Positions 11,245 to 23,433 of a stretch of DNA of 64,000 nt are shown in pieces. Both the position numbers and the translations under genes were made by a program. The notes under the pieces are model-generated. The model saw only the letters and a list, made by a program, of their open reading frames with translations, searched no databases and was not told the origin of the DNA. This stretch comes from Metopolophium dirhodum (Eukaryota; Arthropoda; Insecta; Hemiptera; Aphididae): contig NC_083565.1 in NCBI RefSeq assembly GCF_019925205.1, positions 31,214,241-31,278,240 of the forward strand. Reading direction: 5' to 3'. Positions within the stretch are counted from its first letter, which is position 1, and every line of letters starts with the position of its first letter.

Positions 11245-13856
11245 ATATTTCAGTTCGATGACCTTGTATTGAAATGGGGTTTTCACTGAATGACAGATAG
11301 TACTTAAATACAAATTTTCAGATAAATTTCAAATGTTTAACTTTTTTTTCGAATCGCTCATGCGTGATATCCCTAACTTACTTTTTTTTAAAATGGTAAC
11401 ATCAGTTTTTTTTTCATATTCAGATAGAGTAATTTTTTAAACAATTTATGTATAAAAAGTTTTTTTCTAATAACAAAATTGGCATATGAAATTTATCGAT
11501 GAAATTTAATATTTACGAGGAATAAATGTATAGCGAACAGGAATTATACTCTCTTAATTACTGGCAAATGTTGTCAAAGTTATTTTTACTATTTTATCTG
11601 TGTGCAAACAGGTATTTAACAATATTGGATATTAATGAGTAACAATAAGTTGAATTTAGTTTAGATTTCGTCAAAAAAATTACACGTTAATATTAAATTT
11701 CATCGTTAAATTTCATATGCCAATTTTGTAATTAGAAAAAAACATTTTATACATAAATTGTTAAGAAAAAAAATACTCTATCCGTTTATGTAAAAAAAAA
11801 TTGATGTTACCATTTAAAAAAAAGTAAGTTGTATCGAGCATGCGCGTATCGAATTTGTTAAAAATTTGAAATTTATCTGAAAATATGTATTAAAGTACTA
11901 TCTACCATTCAATGAAAACTCCAATTTAATAAAGGGAATCGAACTGAAATATTTAGTGTTACCTCTTAGCGAACACACTGTATATATATTATGTAGGTAG
12001 GTACTGAATATCGTCCTAGGTGGGTAACTGGGTATTGACGATAGCTATTATAGATAGTCGGCAAAATTATTAAATTTCTTATTTAAAATATAATGCATGT
12101 ATTGTAGTGCAGTTTTTATAACTATTATACCCTCCTCTTTCACATAGTCTAAAACATATCAAAAAATACTTAAATGATATTGTGATTAAAAAAAAAATAT
12201 AATTTAAATATTTGGAAATAGCCATTTTGTTGTTTTCGTATATTTTATTACATTACGGAGAAAATAACCATTTTGAAATCAGTAATTTTTAATGAATGAA
12301 AGCAACTTATATTTTTAAAAAAAAAAACTACCAATTGAATTGTTTTCACTCACAGGGGCCAATTGTCCGCATTTCTCGCGAGGACATATGTGGTTAGGTT
12401 AGGTAGGTATCCCGTAAAACATTACTCATTACTCAAATTTTTACTTTAGTTTATCCACCCAATATCATAATTGCTAACATAGTATATTATTGTGACAAAA
12501 GTAAAGTTATAATTATATGCAATAACTAATTTATTTATCTAACGAACAAAATCATTATCCGTTGTTAAAATGTTTATATTTCCTTGTTGTTTCATTGTTT
12601 AGTCACCATTCACCATGAAAAACGAATAAATATTAGTAAAATATACAATGGCAGATATTAAATGATAATTTAATGCGATAAGCGACAACAGTGGGGTCCA
12701 AGCGACACGTGTATGTCACTTGTTGATTCCAGTTTTCATTACTGTCACCTATACTCTAAAAAAGGTGCTTGGCCCTGTAACGATAGCCACTCTTCGTAAA
12801 TAAACTATTCTCAAAAGAGTGTCTTCATCATAACCCTGACATATACCTAAATTATAATATTGTATAATGCAGCCACGCAGATGTTCTTATTATAATAATA
12901 TGTGGTCATACACTATTATACCCTTTTTCTTTGTCAAATAATAACTATTTCATCGGCTCGGACGATACTTATCGGCCCGATCTAACCACCAGCACTCTTC
13001 CTGCGTATACACTAGGTGGTGGTCATATGTGGTGATGTATATAATATATGTTCAGTATACCTAATATTTGTGTGTCTTAAATAATAATATACTAATAATA
13101 TTATAACTAATTTAACATAAAACCTATTTCTTTTTCATTCGCACATCAAATATATAACAATTCTGCAGTCGAGTTAGGGGAAGTCAATTCATTATATAAT
13201 TAAATCCTTATATATATATAAGTGCTTATCCGTATACACACACATTTATATATATATATGAGAAAGTGGTAATTTAGAATGTGTACGCAATATATATAAA
13301 TAGTAAATAATATACAAGTAAAAATATATAAATGGTAAATACGTATATATTGTATGCACATCCTATTTTCACATTACCACAGCCCCTACTTTCAAAACAC
13401 TTTTGAGTGAAAACAATTCAATTGGTGGCTGTTTTTTTTTTAAAATATAAGTTGCTTTCATTCATTAAAAATTAACTGATTTCAAAATGATTTTTTTCTC
13501 CGTGATGTAATAAAATATACAAAAACAACAAAATAGCCATTTCCAAATATTTAAATTAAGTTTTTTTTTTAATCACAATATCATTTAAGTATTTTTTTAT
13601 GTTTTAGACTTATATTGAAAAAACTGCACTACAAATTAACGATACATGCTGCATTATATTTTAAATAAGAAATTTAATAATTTTACCGACTTTCTATAAT
13701 AGCTATCGTCAATACCCAGTAACCCACCTAGGACGATATTTAGTACCTACATAATATAATATATATTATGTATATGTTAATTATTCGGAAAGTCAGGAAA
13801 ATGTATTACATTTAAAATTTAAAATATAATTAACATAGCTATATATATATATACCT
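11137..13856. repeat. Large inverted repeat (fold-back element) with about 430-bp arms
   Basis: The right arm (about 13395-13856) is the inverted copy of 11981-12354 plus 11137-11205; the two left pieces are separated by the 766-bp MITE. Matching landmarks include TCCTAGGTGGGTAACTGGGT (left) with ACCCAGTAACCCACCTAGGA (right), and AGACTTTCC near 11190 with GGAAAGTCAGG near 13790. The 1.04 kb between the arms (12355-13394) is AT-rich with no transposase. The left limit falls on the apparent splice donor after the last GAPDH-like coding segment. A non-autonomous fold-back transposon is the likely origin. Confidence 0.75.
11215..11980. mobile_element. 766-bp fold-back MITE with about 300-bp arms
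   Basis: The left end CAGTGTGTTCACGCTAAAAG and the right end CTCTTAGCGAACACACTG are inverted copies, and the match continues inward for about 290 bases on each side (for example TCAGTTCGAT at the left against ATCGAACTGA at the right). No ORF and no clear target duplication were found. It sits within the left arm of the larger inverted repeat 11137-13856, directly after the GAPDH-like gene, whose unspliced frame ends inside it at 11244. Confidence 0.8.
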
Positions 13857-15360
13857 AGGATACTAGGTGGCTATTGACGTTAGCTATTTTATAAGTTGAT
13901 GTATAATACAGGCGATATATTTATGATCAATATTGTGATATTTATATAAAAAGAATATAATATAGTATTTATAAAATCAAACTATGTTAGATTATTGAAT
14001 ATCTTCTTATATGAAGAGGTATTCCCTTACGTCTTGCGATGGTAGAATGATTACAAAAAACTACAACACTAATAATATTATATACTTGTAAATAAACAGA
14101 TATTAGAGAATTAAATAGATACAAAATTAACTATAGATACTAGTACTAAAACTATTGGTAAGGAAATTAATGGGGCATAAGCAACAAATTATATAATAAT
14201 AGCCAATTCTAACTAATACAAAATTTTAACTTAAAAAAATGTAAGAACAATTATTGTCTTAAATTGAGTATAACTCATCTTTCTTATTCTTATCATATTT
14301 TTTTAAATTAAAAATATAATCTACAAAATGTAATTATTGTTAAAATAGTTTTTTGGCTCTCCTGAATAATTTCGAAAATGTCGCTTATGTCCTTTTACGT
14401 TGTCGCCATCAATTTATGCTTTTTCCCTAAATAAAATAATTTATAAATGTTTACAGTTTAAAATTCGACGATACTTTTAAACTTAGTTCATAATTAAAGT
14501 TGCTTAATTAAGGATGAACAGAATGACTTCGTTCAGAGTTATTATACTTTTCACGAATACCACTTAAGCAAATTAATTAATGGAATGAGTTGTTAATCGT
14601 CTACTTCTATGGAATACAGTCTGAAGTACATAAAATGTATACATTTATAGTAAGTATATAATATAATATTATATTATTATAGTTCAAACAGATAAGCTTA
14701 ATTAGTTCATATAATATATTATCGATCATTTAGTTTTGTATTTGCATAAAACTCGGCGGTACACCAAAAACAACATTATAATATGCATAATATGTTGTTT
14801 TAACTGTTTAGTTAATTTTTTTAGTAACATTTTTAGTTATATTGACTTTTGTGGTTACATACATGAACAATTGCACAATTTATATTGACTTTAATATTTT
14901 TTTTTAAATATCATATTATATATAACTGGGGTGTCGGCTAAACATTCAAATTAATTTAAATTTAAATGTATATGCGTAGTGTAAGTATTAGGTACTAGTC
15001 GGCAAATTGGGTTTCGGCGACGTGTGAAGATACCATAGAAGTTAATCCGAATGATATAATTAATGAGATGAAATTAAAAAAATAAATTAAATTAAAATTT
15101 AATTATATCTATATAATTATAAATAAAAGATTGAAGTTAAATTTGTAAATTCTTAATTTTTAATTAAATACATTGTTATGTTTTAGATTTATAATTACAA
15201 TGGAAAAAAATAATTAAAAAGTATATTACGTCATATTATAATTTACATTTAAACTAATAGTGTACGTTAACAATTTAAGTTAAAGTCACATGACAAAAAT
15301 TTTTTAAGTCAAAATATATAAAGGATTTGCATAATTTTAATAATTGTAAAATGTGTTATA
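13857..15360. other. AT-rich spacer
   Basis: Near 13857-13905 a diverged piece of the fold-back end (CTAGGTGGCTATTGACGTTA) is repeated once more. The rest is AT-rich with no gene, RNA or paired repeat recognised. Confidence 0.4.
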
Positions 15361-15420
15361 TTTTTACCTTGACCCCCCCCCCCCTCCTCCTCGAAAAAAT
15401 CCTGTGGGCGCCACTGAATG
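15361..15420. repeat. Unpaired transposon end (C-run plus GGGCGCCACTG)
   Basis: A run of C, then CTCCTCCTCGAAAAAATC and GTGGGCGCCACTG, looks like one terminus of a DNA transposon whose other end (CAGTGGCGCCCAC) is not seen nearby. Probably a truncated copy. Confidence 0.3.
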
Positions 15421-16100
15421 TACTAATAGTATAACAACATAATTCACATCCATCGTTAAACGTAGGTGCTATGTACTTATTATTTGTATATTGTACTTGT
15501 ATCGTAAAGCGATACAGTACACACATAAAATCATAATTGATGATTTATTTCTAATCACTATAAAATATATCGTCGAAAAAAAACTTACAAAAAAAAAGAT
15601 AAAATTAATTGTTGATTAATATAAAATAAACGCGTCAAGTCGATTATAATATGTGGTTCTGGCTAATAATAATTTTTAAATTATTTGTTCATAATATACA
15701 GTCAAAAACATGTAAGTACATAAATATTGTATTGAACTATCGTGTATAAGGCGTGGATATAATATAGGATAATTATGAATGGGATTTAAGCGTTTTCATC
15801 TAAATATTTGTAATAGATATAATATATGATATAATGTATACAATTTGAATAATCTCTATAATTTGACACGCAAGGCCGTAACTGGAAATTAATTTCGGGG
15901 GGGGGTTTTAATCCAAAAATGTGTGTTCTAATTGTATTATAATATTGTGTAGGTAATTAAATATGGTTAAAAATTCATAATATTGTAGAATTATAAATAG
16001 TATTTATTAATGAAATTCACATTAAAACATTTTTAGACTTAATATTAATTAGATTATTTAACTTAATTCTATACATTTAGTTTGAAAAATGGTTTATATT

Positions 16101-16305
16101 TTATATGACAAACTCTATATTTCTTTGTTTTTCATTTGAAAAACGATTGATTACTTCTTCTGGATCTACAACGATATTCCTATGTACACTGAGTAATGCT
16201 AGGCCAGTCAATCGGTCTTCTCCAGTTGCATTCCTTAGGTAATTTTTTATTCTTTTCAGCGTCGAAAAAGTTCTTTCCGGTGTCGCCGTAGTTACTGGTA
16301 AAGTT
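16101..16305 (-). pseudogene. hAT transposase C-terminal dimerisation segment
   Basis: The minus strand from about 16305 to the stop at 16101-16103 encodes PVTTATPERTFSTLKRIKNY and then LTGLALLSVHRNI, the hAT C-terminal (dimerisation) signature 'ERxFSxLKxIKxxLR...RLxxLxLLxxH'. It is in another frame from the N-terminal part, and the two meet at an internal deletion junction near 16300. Together they show that this is a deletion derivative of one transposase gene. Confidence 0.85.
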
Positions 16306-17119
16306 GCCTATGATTAATTAATTGTTTGTCTCCGCATGAAATTCGCATACGCAACAGTGCTCTAAAATTACCATCATTATGATCAGGTTCATTTAAATCA
16401 AGAGGACCCGAATCATTTCGCCCTCGATGTGCTAACTCTTGTCGGCCACATAAAATAATTGTTTTTATAATTGGAACGAGTTTTTTTCTATTTTCAGAAA
16501 TTTGTAGAGCTCTTGCGGAATCGAGTTGTTGTCGAATATCTGGTTGAAGTTTGGTATACGTGTTAATAAAATTTTCACCAAATATTACACTATTTTTATG
16601 AAACTGTGTTGTGCTATGATGGGATAAAGTTTCAATAGCTTTTTTCCAATTATTAAATGGCTTATTAACTAAGATTCCTAATTGTTGATGATTTCCCTTT
16701 CCTCCGAAATCCCTGGCAAATAAAACACAAAACGTGCACATTGCTCCTTGTTCGCCTATTGTTGTGTAAGCAAGCCAAGAAAATCGTTTAAACCAATTAA
16801 ACTGGAATTTTAAATTTCTTTTTCCAACTATGGGAAATTTATAAGTTTCATCGGGTGTCCATTTATTTACTAATAATTTATACTTCAATTCGTTACTTAC
16901 AGTTTGATTCAAATATTTCCCAATATCATAAATATTAACGTTTGAGGTAGATGTTTCATTGTTCAACTCTGGACATAAACTTGATGTATGTGGTGTGTCT
17001 TCGACTTCATTTTCCAATAAATTTAATTTAGGCTTTTTTATAAAAAAATTATTCATCATAGTGTTTTGTCTTTTTGCCATTTCAAATAAATAAATTAAAC
17101 ACTTCGTAAATCGTAGCAC
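16292..17119 (-). pseudogene. hAT transposase N-terminal part (TTF-type zinc finger)
   Basis: The 275-codon frame contains WFKRFSWLAYTTIGEQGAMC followed by TFCVLFARDFGG and HHSTTQFHKNS. This is the TTF-type zinc-finger block of ZMYM1/DUF4371-like hAT transposases (C-x2-C then H-x4-H spacing in CTFC and HHSTTQFH). The likely start is the internal Met of MAKRQNTMMNNFFIKKPKLN, 13 codons in, because the preceding residues are hydrophobic and unlike the family. The frame ends RMRISCGDKQ... in out-of-frame junction sequence, where the catalytic region has been deleted. Transposases of this family bind TIRs and cut DNA; this copy cannot. Confidence 0.85.
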
Positions 17120-19000
17120 AATAAAACGACAGAACGTAAACCAAATGTCAACTAAATATTGGAAATGAATATTGCCCGTGAAAAAGTTTTAACTATCATC
17201 AAAGACTATTAAGATAAGATTACTAAAATACTAAGAAATAGTTCTTTGTCGATTACACATTCTGGTGGTAATGTATTATACATATATATAACTATGCAGT
17301 ATGTACCTATAATATTATCAAGAAATCCGGCTGATATACCCGAAGTGAATTTATCTGGTACAAATTGTTATTTTTAAGTTTATAACGTAGACCATAGCAG
17401 TCATTCGTATATGCACGTATCAATGTTTATCGATTATTCTAGACTGAAATAGTTATTTTATTACGACATAAAATAACGCGAACAATTTCGGGGGGGGGTT
17501 TGAACCCCCAAACCCCCCCCCCCCCCCAGATACGGCCTTGTTGACACGTATAATGGCACCACGGTACTGAGAAATTATCGAAAAAAAATATTATATTCAA
17601 ATGAAATCAAATAAAATTAAAAATGCCTATTAATAAATGATATTTTAAAAAATTTGACTTGAGTTAAAATCATAAAAAAAAATATGAAGGACGGTGTTGG
17701 CGCCCGCAGGCAAATGCATTTTATAAAACTAATAAAAATTTAAATAAATTATATTGTGGGAATACACATTCAATCTTCAAACTAAAATCTCCAAAATCTT
17801 AAACAGACAAAACTATTCAAACTAATCATAGGTAGTTCATTAAAGAAGGATTATTCAAAGGGAACCAGATTGACCAGGTTTAAAAAATTTGACTAGAGTT
17901 AAAATCATAAAATAAAAATTGAAGGACGGTATTGGCGCCCGCAGGCAAATGTATTTTAGAAAACCAAAAAAAAAATTTAAAAAAATTTAACCGAACGAAT
18001 ACACATTACGAAGTTCAAACTAAAATGCTCCGATTCTTAAACAGAAAAAACTATTCAAAATAATTATAGGTAGTTCATTAAAGAAGAATTATTCAAAGCG
18101 TTCCAGATTGTCCATGTTTATAAAAATTTGGCTAGAGTTAAAATCATAAAAAAAAAATTGAAGGGAGTTGTTGGCGCCTGCAGGCAAATGCATTTTAGAA
18201 AGCAAAAAAAAAATGTGGAAAAAAATTTACTTTAGGATTACACATTACAAACTACAAACTTAAATTCCAAGAATCTTATACAGAAAAACTATTGAAAATG
18301 ATAAGCTCACTAAAGAATGATAATACAGAGGGTATTAAATTATCAATGTTTAAAAAGTCTCTACAAAAAATTCAAGAACAATAAAAAAAATTTCGAAACC
18401 AATTAAAGCGATGTTTCGGCACCCGCGGGCAAATTAATTTTAAAAAACAAAAAAAATGTAGAAAAAATTATATAGTAGGATCACAGATTAATGAGTTCAA
18501 ACTAAAATGTCCAGAATCTCAAACAGAAAACTTTTGTGTGTATTGTTTACATTATTATAAACGAATAGTTAATATGGTCGGATGTGTATCACCGTATAAT
18601 ATATGTATTAGAAAATGTATAAAACGAATGTTATTTAAAAATAGAAATATTTAGTTCATTAAAGAATTTATAAATTAAAGAATTATTCATAGGGCACCAG
18701 CTGGTTATCAATGTTCAATAAGTATATACAAAAAATTCAATTAGAGTTACATTACTAAAAAAAAAAATTTTAAGAAGGGTGTTGGCGCCCGCAGGCAAAT
18801 GCATTTTAGAAAACAAAAAAAAAATTTAAATAAATTATAGTGTGGGAATGCACATTCAAACTTCAAACTAAAATCTCCAAAATCTTAAACAGAAAAAACC
18901 ATTTAAAATATTTAGTTCATTAAAGAAGGATTATTCAAAGGGAACCAGATTGACCATGTTTAAAAAATTTGGCTAGAGTTAAAATCATAAAAAAAAAAAA

Positions 19001-19228
19001 TTGAAGGGAGGTGTTGGTGCCCGCAAGCAATTGCATTTTAGAAAACCAAAAAAAAAAATTAGAAAAAGTTTTATTGAAGGAATACACATTACAAACTACA
19101 AATTTAAATTCCCAGAATCTTATACAGAAAAACTATTGAAAATGATAAGCTCACTAAAGAATGATAATACAGAGGGTATTAAATTATCAATGTTTAAAAA
19201 GTCTCTACAAAAAATTCAAGAACAATAA
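19001..19228 (+). CDS. Open array unit, 75 codons, basic peptide
   Basis: This unit reads through most of the repeat without a stop: GGVGARKQLHFRKPKKKIRK, then ITNYKFKFPESYTEKLLKMI and SLKNDNTEGIKLSMFKKSLQ. Other units carry the same peptide frame but are broken by stops or indels, so the array may derive from a coding module. The product would be a small, strongly basic protein. I recognise no domain, and expression is unproven. Chance openness of an A-rich repeat is the alternative. Confidence 0.25.
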   Translation: MKGGVGARKQLHFRKPKKKIRKSFIEGIHITNYKFKFPESYTEKLLKMISSLKNDNTEGIKLSMFKKSLQKIQEQ

Positions 19229-19254
19229 AAAAAATTTCGAAACAAATTAAAGCG

Positions 19255-19497
19255 ATGTTTCGGCACCCGCGGCAAATTAATTTTAAAAAACAAAAAAAAT
19301 GTAGAAAAAATTATATAGTAGGAACACAGATTAATGAGTTCAAACTAAAATGTTCAGAATCTCAAACAGAAAACATTTGTGTGTATTGTTTACATTATTA
19401 TAAACGAATAGTTAATATGTTCGGATGTGTATCACTGTATAATATATGTATTAGAAAATGTATAAAACGAATGTTATTTAAAAATAGAAATATTTAG
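19255..19497 (+). CDS. Open array unit, 80 codons, Cys-containing basic peptide
   Basis: The frame starts MFRHPRQINFKKQKKCRKNY and ends in a Cys-rich tail (ICVYCLHYYKRIVNMFGC then CIRKCIKRMLF). The neighbouring copy at 18413 has one extra G in the CCGCGGG stretch, which stops it after nine codons. A third copy of the tail lies at 20330-20427. Function unknown. It could be an old gene fragment amplified with the array. Confidence 0.25.
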   Translation: MFRHPRQINFKKQKKCRKNYIVGTQINEFKLKCSESQTENICVYCLHYYKRIVNMFGCVSLYNICIRKCIKRMLFKNRNI

Positions 19498-20100
19498 TTA
19501 GTGTGGGAATGCACATTCAAACATCAAACTAAAATCTCCAAAATCTTAAACAGAAAAAACCATTTAAAATATTTAGTTCATTAAACAAGGATTATTCAAA
19601 GGGAACCAGATTGACCATGTTCAAAAATTTGACTTGAGTTAAAATCATAAAAAAAAAATTGAAGGGAGGTGTTGGCGCCCGCAGGCAAAAGCATTTTAGA
19701 AAACAAAAAAAAAAAAAGAGAAAATTTTATGTGGGCGCCAGTATGCAAAATGCATTTTAGAAGGCAAAAAAAATTTTAAAAAATGTAGATGGCACCGGCT
19801 TGTCAGGCACCGGCTTGTTTAAAAATTTATATAGAAAGATGAATAGAAATTAAATAACAGAAAAAAATTCTCTAAAGACTTACAAATTTGAAAATATTCA
19901 TATTAAAAATCAATTGAATTAAATTTATGAAAAATAATTTAAAGTGGAACGTGGGCACCCGCAGGCAAACGCATTTTAAGAAGCAGATAAAAATTTTTAA
20001 AAAAAATATATGGCACGAGGTTGTTAACGTTTTAAAAAAAGATAATATATAAAAAAATCAAAAAAAGTTAAATTTATAAAAAAATTAATTGAATGGGGAA

Positions 20101-20784
20101 CGTAAGAGAACCTAGCCAGTCTCTTTTCAAATTATATAGTATGTACACAGGTACTCAGCGTACTCCCAGGTAAAGCCGGTTAATCTTGAAAAATATTTAT
20201 ACAAAAAAATCTACTAGAGTTCAATGAATTGAAGAAAAAATTGTTTGAGAAATCTGGGTGAAATAACACTAAACAAAAGAATACGCTGGAAGCTAAATAC
20301 TGCAATACATATTAACTACAGTCCAAAACCTAGGTATTGTTTACATTATAATAATACGAACAGTTATTATGATCAGAGGTGTATCACCGTAATATATGTA
20401 TTAGAAAATGTATATAAACGAATGTAATTTATAAAGGATGCAAAAAAATTAAATGAGAAAAAGGTCTTGCACGGACTCCACTATGTGATTGTAATTTATG
20501 AAGGACATAAAATAATGTTTAATTTAAATTAATATTGTGTTTGGCTGGGGCTACAGTCAATATTAAATAAAATAATATGCATTTTATAATTTGTTGTGGT
20601 AAAAAAATCATTATTTAATGTCGGCTGTATTTAAGTTTTTAATAACTATACTGGTACAACTCTAGCTGACCGTCTTTAAGACCGTGTTAAAAACTATGAT
20701 AATTAGTTAACGTCTAATTTCCCGTCCTATCCTAATCTAACCTAACCTAACCAAATTAATAATATTTAAATATTTTCTTTCATT
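20101..20784. other. Array edge and AT-rich spacer
   Basis: 20330-20427 holds a diverged copy of the array tail (YCLHY... frame). 20725-20752 contains a few CCTAA/TCTAA units. Nothing else recognised. Confidence 0.4.
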
Positions 20785-21794
20785 GTTATGTTTACAATAT
20801 CGAATACCTTGATAGTTAGTAGGAAAAGATCATCACAAAGCTCACGACGACCAGTGATGGTAGTCGTCTATCATCACCATAGCTTCTCAACTAACCATAA
20901 GTTTACCTAGCTAACCTTCTTATGACTTATTAGGACACTTTGAATAAAAAGATCCCGAGTTGCAGGTTGTCGAACTTAAGTGTTTGATAATCAAATTGAT
21001 CCTTTGATTGTTGACACCTTAATCCATGCTATGGATGAAGCCCATAGATAATAAATATATGAATAGTCCACGCCTATGTTAAATACATTTGAGGCAATAT
21101 CCTTTACATTGATAGTCGATACTCGATATAGGTATAATTTATTTGGCCTCAATTGTTCCCCTTGAAGGCCGCTGATAAGACCATTATGTCCTATCCATTA
21201 TGTTATATATTTAATATCTATGATGGAGCCATACCCAGCTCACTCGTGTAAACAATTTGAAGCAAATAAAAGCGATCAACGAGTCTCTATTAATGATTTT
21301 TCAGCATCTATCCTCTCACAACATACACTTGGAGACAGCACATGCACATGAAATGTTTTTTTTAAAACAACATTTTTAATGATTTTTTTAAAAATACCAA
21401 GATAATGTCGAGCATGGGAACAACATTCTAACGTATTCAATTAATTTTATTTCGGACTTATTGAAACATGCTATGGAGGATGGTCCTTTTGGTCGTCCAG
21501 TGTCCACAAATATTTCAATTCAAAATATGAAATCCCAGCCCTATCCCCAATACTCTGAAGAGCCCAGCCCACCTTCATATTCTCTATGCTAAAAGTAAAT
21601 TTAAGACAAATTTGTAAATCAATGCACAGTCTCTCTATTGTACTAATATTTGTGATTTCATTAATTTTCAGTATTTTGTATAATTAGATTGGGAAAACAT
21701 AAGACAATATCATTTACACAAGACTGTGACTAACACAATCATACTTTGATAAAAGTATATGATATAAGTACCTTCTATATTTGAATTAATCGTT

Positions 21795-22150
21795 TTTTTT
21801 TTTCGGGTACTTTATTGGTGGACGGCACTTTAGCTATGGTCCCTCAACCTACTGAGGCAACCTTGAGGCATTTCCTTTTAGGAAATTAGTTAAATCCTCA
21901 AACATAACTCTTAATTAAAGAGTTTGTAACTAATACAATCATAATATTATAATATGAGTATAGTACATTTCGTAATATTTTTTTATAATATTTACTGTGA
22001 GTGAAATATTAAGTTTGTATTTCTAATATAATATATGTTATGATATTTATGGACGGCACTTGCGCCGTGGCCCCTCGATATAGTAATGTGGCGACCCGGC
22101 ACGTCTCTTTTAGATAAATGATTAAATACTTAATCAAGTCTTCCAATTTA
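21795..22150 (+). repeat. Two diverged copies of a GGACGGCACTT block
   Basis: GTGGACGGCACTTTAGCTAT...GGTCCCTCAAC (21820-21850) and ATGGACGGCACTTGCGCCGT...GGCCCCTCGAT (22049-22080) are related, and each is followed by a TCTTTTAGAAATTAGTTAAA-like stretch. Probably two copies of one repeat or retroelement tail. No ORF survives. Confidence 0.45.
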
Positions 22151-23304
22151 CTAAACATTTATATTTTGTAGATAATTTGAAAAAAAATTTAAAATTGAAG
22201 AGAGACTGTGTGAATTAACAAAATATGTGGTGTGAAATGTTTATTTGAACACCTGTTATAATGTATTATATAGAACTTAAGTTAATGTTTTATAATGTAC
22301 TATAATAAACATTTGAACATTTATTACAATATAGGTATATTATACATAGATTTTAAGTATGTTTTTTTTTGATAGTTACCTACCTACTACAATACAAGAC
22401 ACTTTATTTTTATATATTGAAGCAATATATGTTTTGGATTATTTAGATCTATATAAACTAAATTTCAGACCCGTAGTTTAGTATTTAAAGTTTGTATGAT
22501 TAAAGCCGTGGAACCAAATTTTATCAGACTCTACTAGAATGTTGTAGTAAAATTAAACTATAATAGGTATATGGAATAACAGTAACTAACCTTCTATGAT
22601 AATTTGTTATGAATATAATATTTTAAGTAATAGCTCAAATTTAGCACTTTTATGGTACTTAATACATTTTCCTAATATTTTAACAGAAATTATGGAGCTA
22701 AAAATATAGAAATACCTATATTATGTCACGGTCAATAGCTGATAGTTTTGTTTCATTTATAATAATAATGCTTTTTAACCCTTTCAGCCCCCGTGATGCC
22801 ATATGGCATCATAGTTTTTATCATTCTTCCATTTTTCGTAATTATTGTTGATCGTTAACAGTTAATATCACATTTTATTGAAAAACATGTGTTTATTCTT
22901 ATCATATTTATGCATTCTCGCGCCAAATCCATTATTTATCGAGTTGTCATTGATTATGTTTACGTAAATTACGACTCTCCACTATTGACATCATTCGTGT
23001 TCAATTTTATTTAATTTAGGTAACTAAATTTATAATTATTGCTATTTGGTAAATTATTTCAGAAACAAGATACATTCATCTATGCAAATATCTATTTCAT
23101 TTTATAATATTTAATTTAGTTTAGACGTTACAATGTCACATATCTGATGATACCATATGGCATCATTGGGAAGGTATAGAATATAAAATATTTATATTGT
23201 AATGGTTACAAACTGTTCGTATCTTGTTTCCATTTATTATTGAATATTGTTTTTTTATTTAACAACTTATTTATTTAACCTAACCTGAGAATATCAATAA
23301 TAAA

Positions 23305-23421
23305 CAGAGATGTAAACATTGTATCAAGGCTTATTCCAGGACTTGGTGCAGTAAATGCAAATCAGCGTTATGCTACACAGGACCTCGAAATTGTTTTAAA
23401 GATTATCATCAAAAATGATTT
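23305..23421 (+). pseudogene. piggyBac transposase C-terminal zinc ribbon
   Basis: In the frame starting at AGATGTAAACAT the sequence reads RCKHCIKAYSRTWCSKCKSA, LCYTGPRNCF, KDYHQK, stop. This is the Cys-rich RING/ribbon-like domain (C-x2-C, WC-x2-C, LC, CF, H) that normally closes piggyBac transposases and binds DNA ends. Here it lies about 160 bases upstream of the catalytic part. It must come from a second copy or a rearrangement. Confidence 0.8.
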
Positions 23422-23433
23422 TATCTCTAGGTT

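Larger units (their letters stand above)
15871..17540 (-). mobile_element. Internally deleted hAT transposon (ZMYM/DUF4371-like transposase)
   Basis: The ends CAAGGCCGTAACTGG (15871) and CAGATACGGCCTTG (to 17540) are inverted repeats, and TTGACACG flanks both sides (15863-15870 and 17541-17548), a perfect 8-bp hAT target duplication. G/C homopolymer runs lie just inside each end. The minus strand carries the N-terminal 275 codons and the C-terminal 67 or so codons of one transposase, with the middle (including most of the catalytic domain) missing. It is non-autonomous now. Size is 1,670 bp, against about 3-4 kb expected for a full element. Confidence 0.9.
17640..20100 (+). repeat. Tandem array of about 240-bp units with higher-order structure
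   Basis: A motif like GGCGCCCGCAGGCAAATGCA recurs at 17699, 17934, 18173, 18419, 18784, 19017, 19262, 19674, 19734 and 19954, mostly 233-246 bases apart. Each is preceded by TTGAAGGGAGG-like sequence and followed by TTTTAGAAAACAAAAAAA and an A(C/T)AGAAAAA-type segment. Blocks 18173-18655 and 19017-19497 are nearly identical, so the array also grew by larger duplications. A detached piece lies at 43545-43865. Several units keep an open frame (see separate entries). Confidence 0.85.

Noticed and set aside
11981..12354. Possible 3' exons of the GAPDH-like gene
   Set aside because: The sequence is an arm of an inverted repeat duplicated at 13395-13760 and has no coding features.
17640..20100. 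CRISPR-like array
   Set aside because: Units are about 240 bp, diverged, with no short invariant repeat and unique spacers, in a eukaryotic genome. It is a tandem duplication array.
20725..20755. CCTAA repeats resembling insect telomere TTAGG
   Set aside because: Only a few imperfect units; not enough for an interstitial telomere tract.
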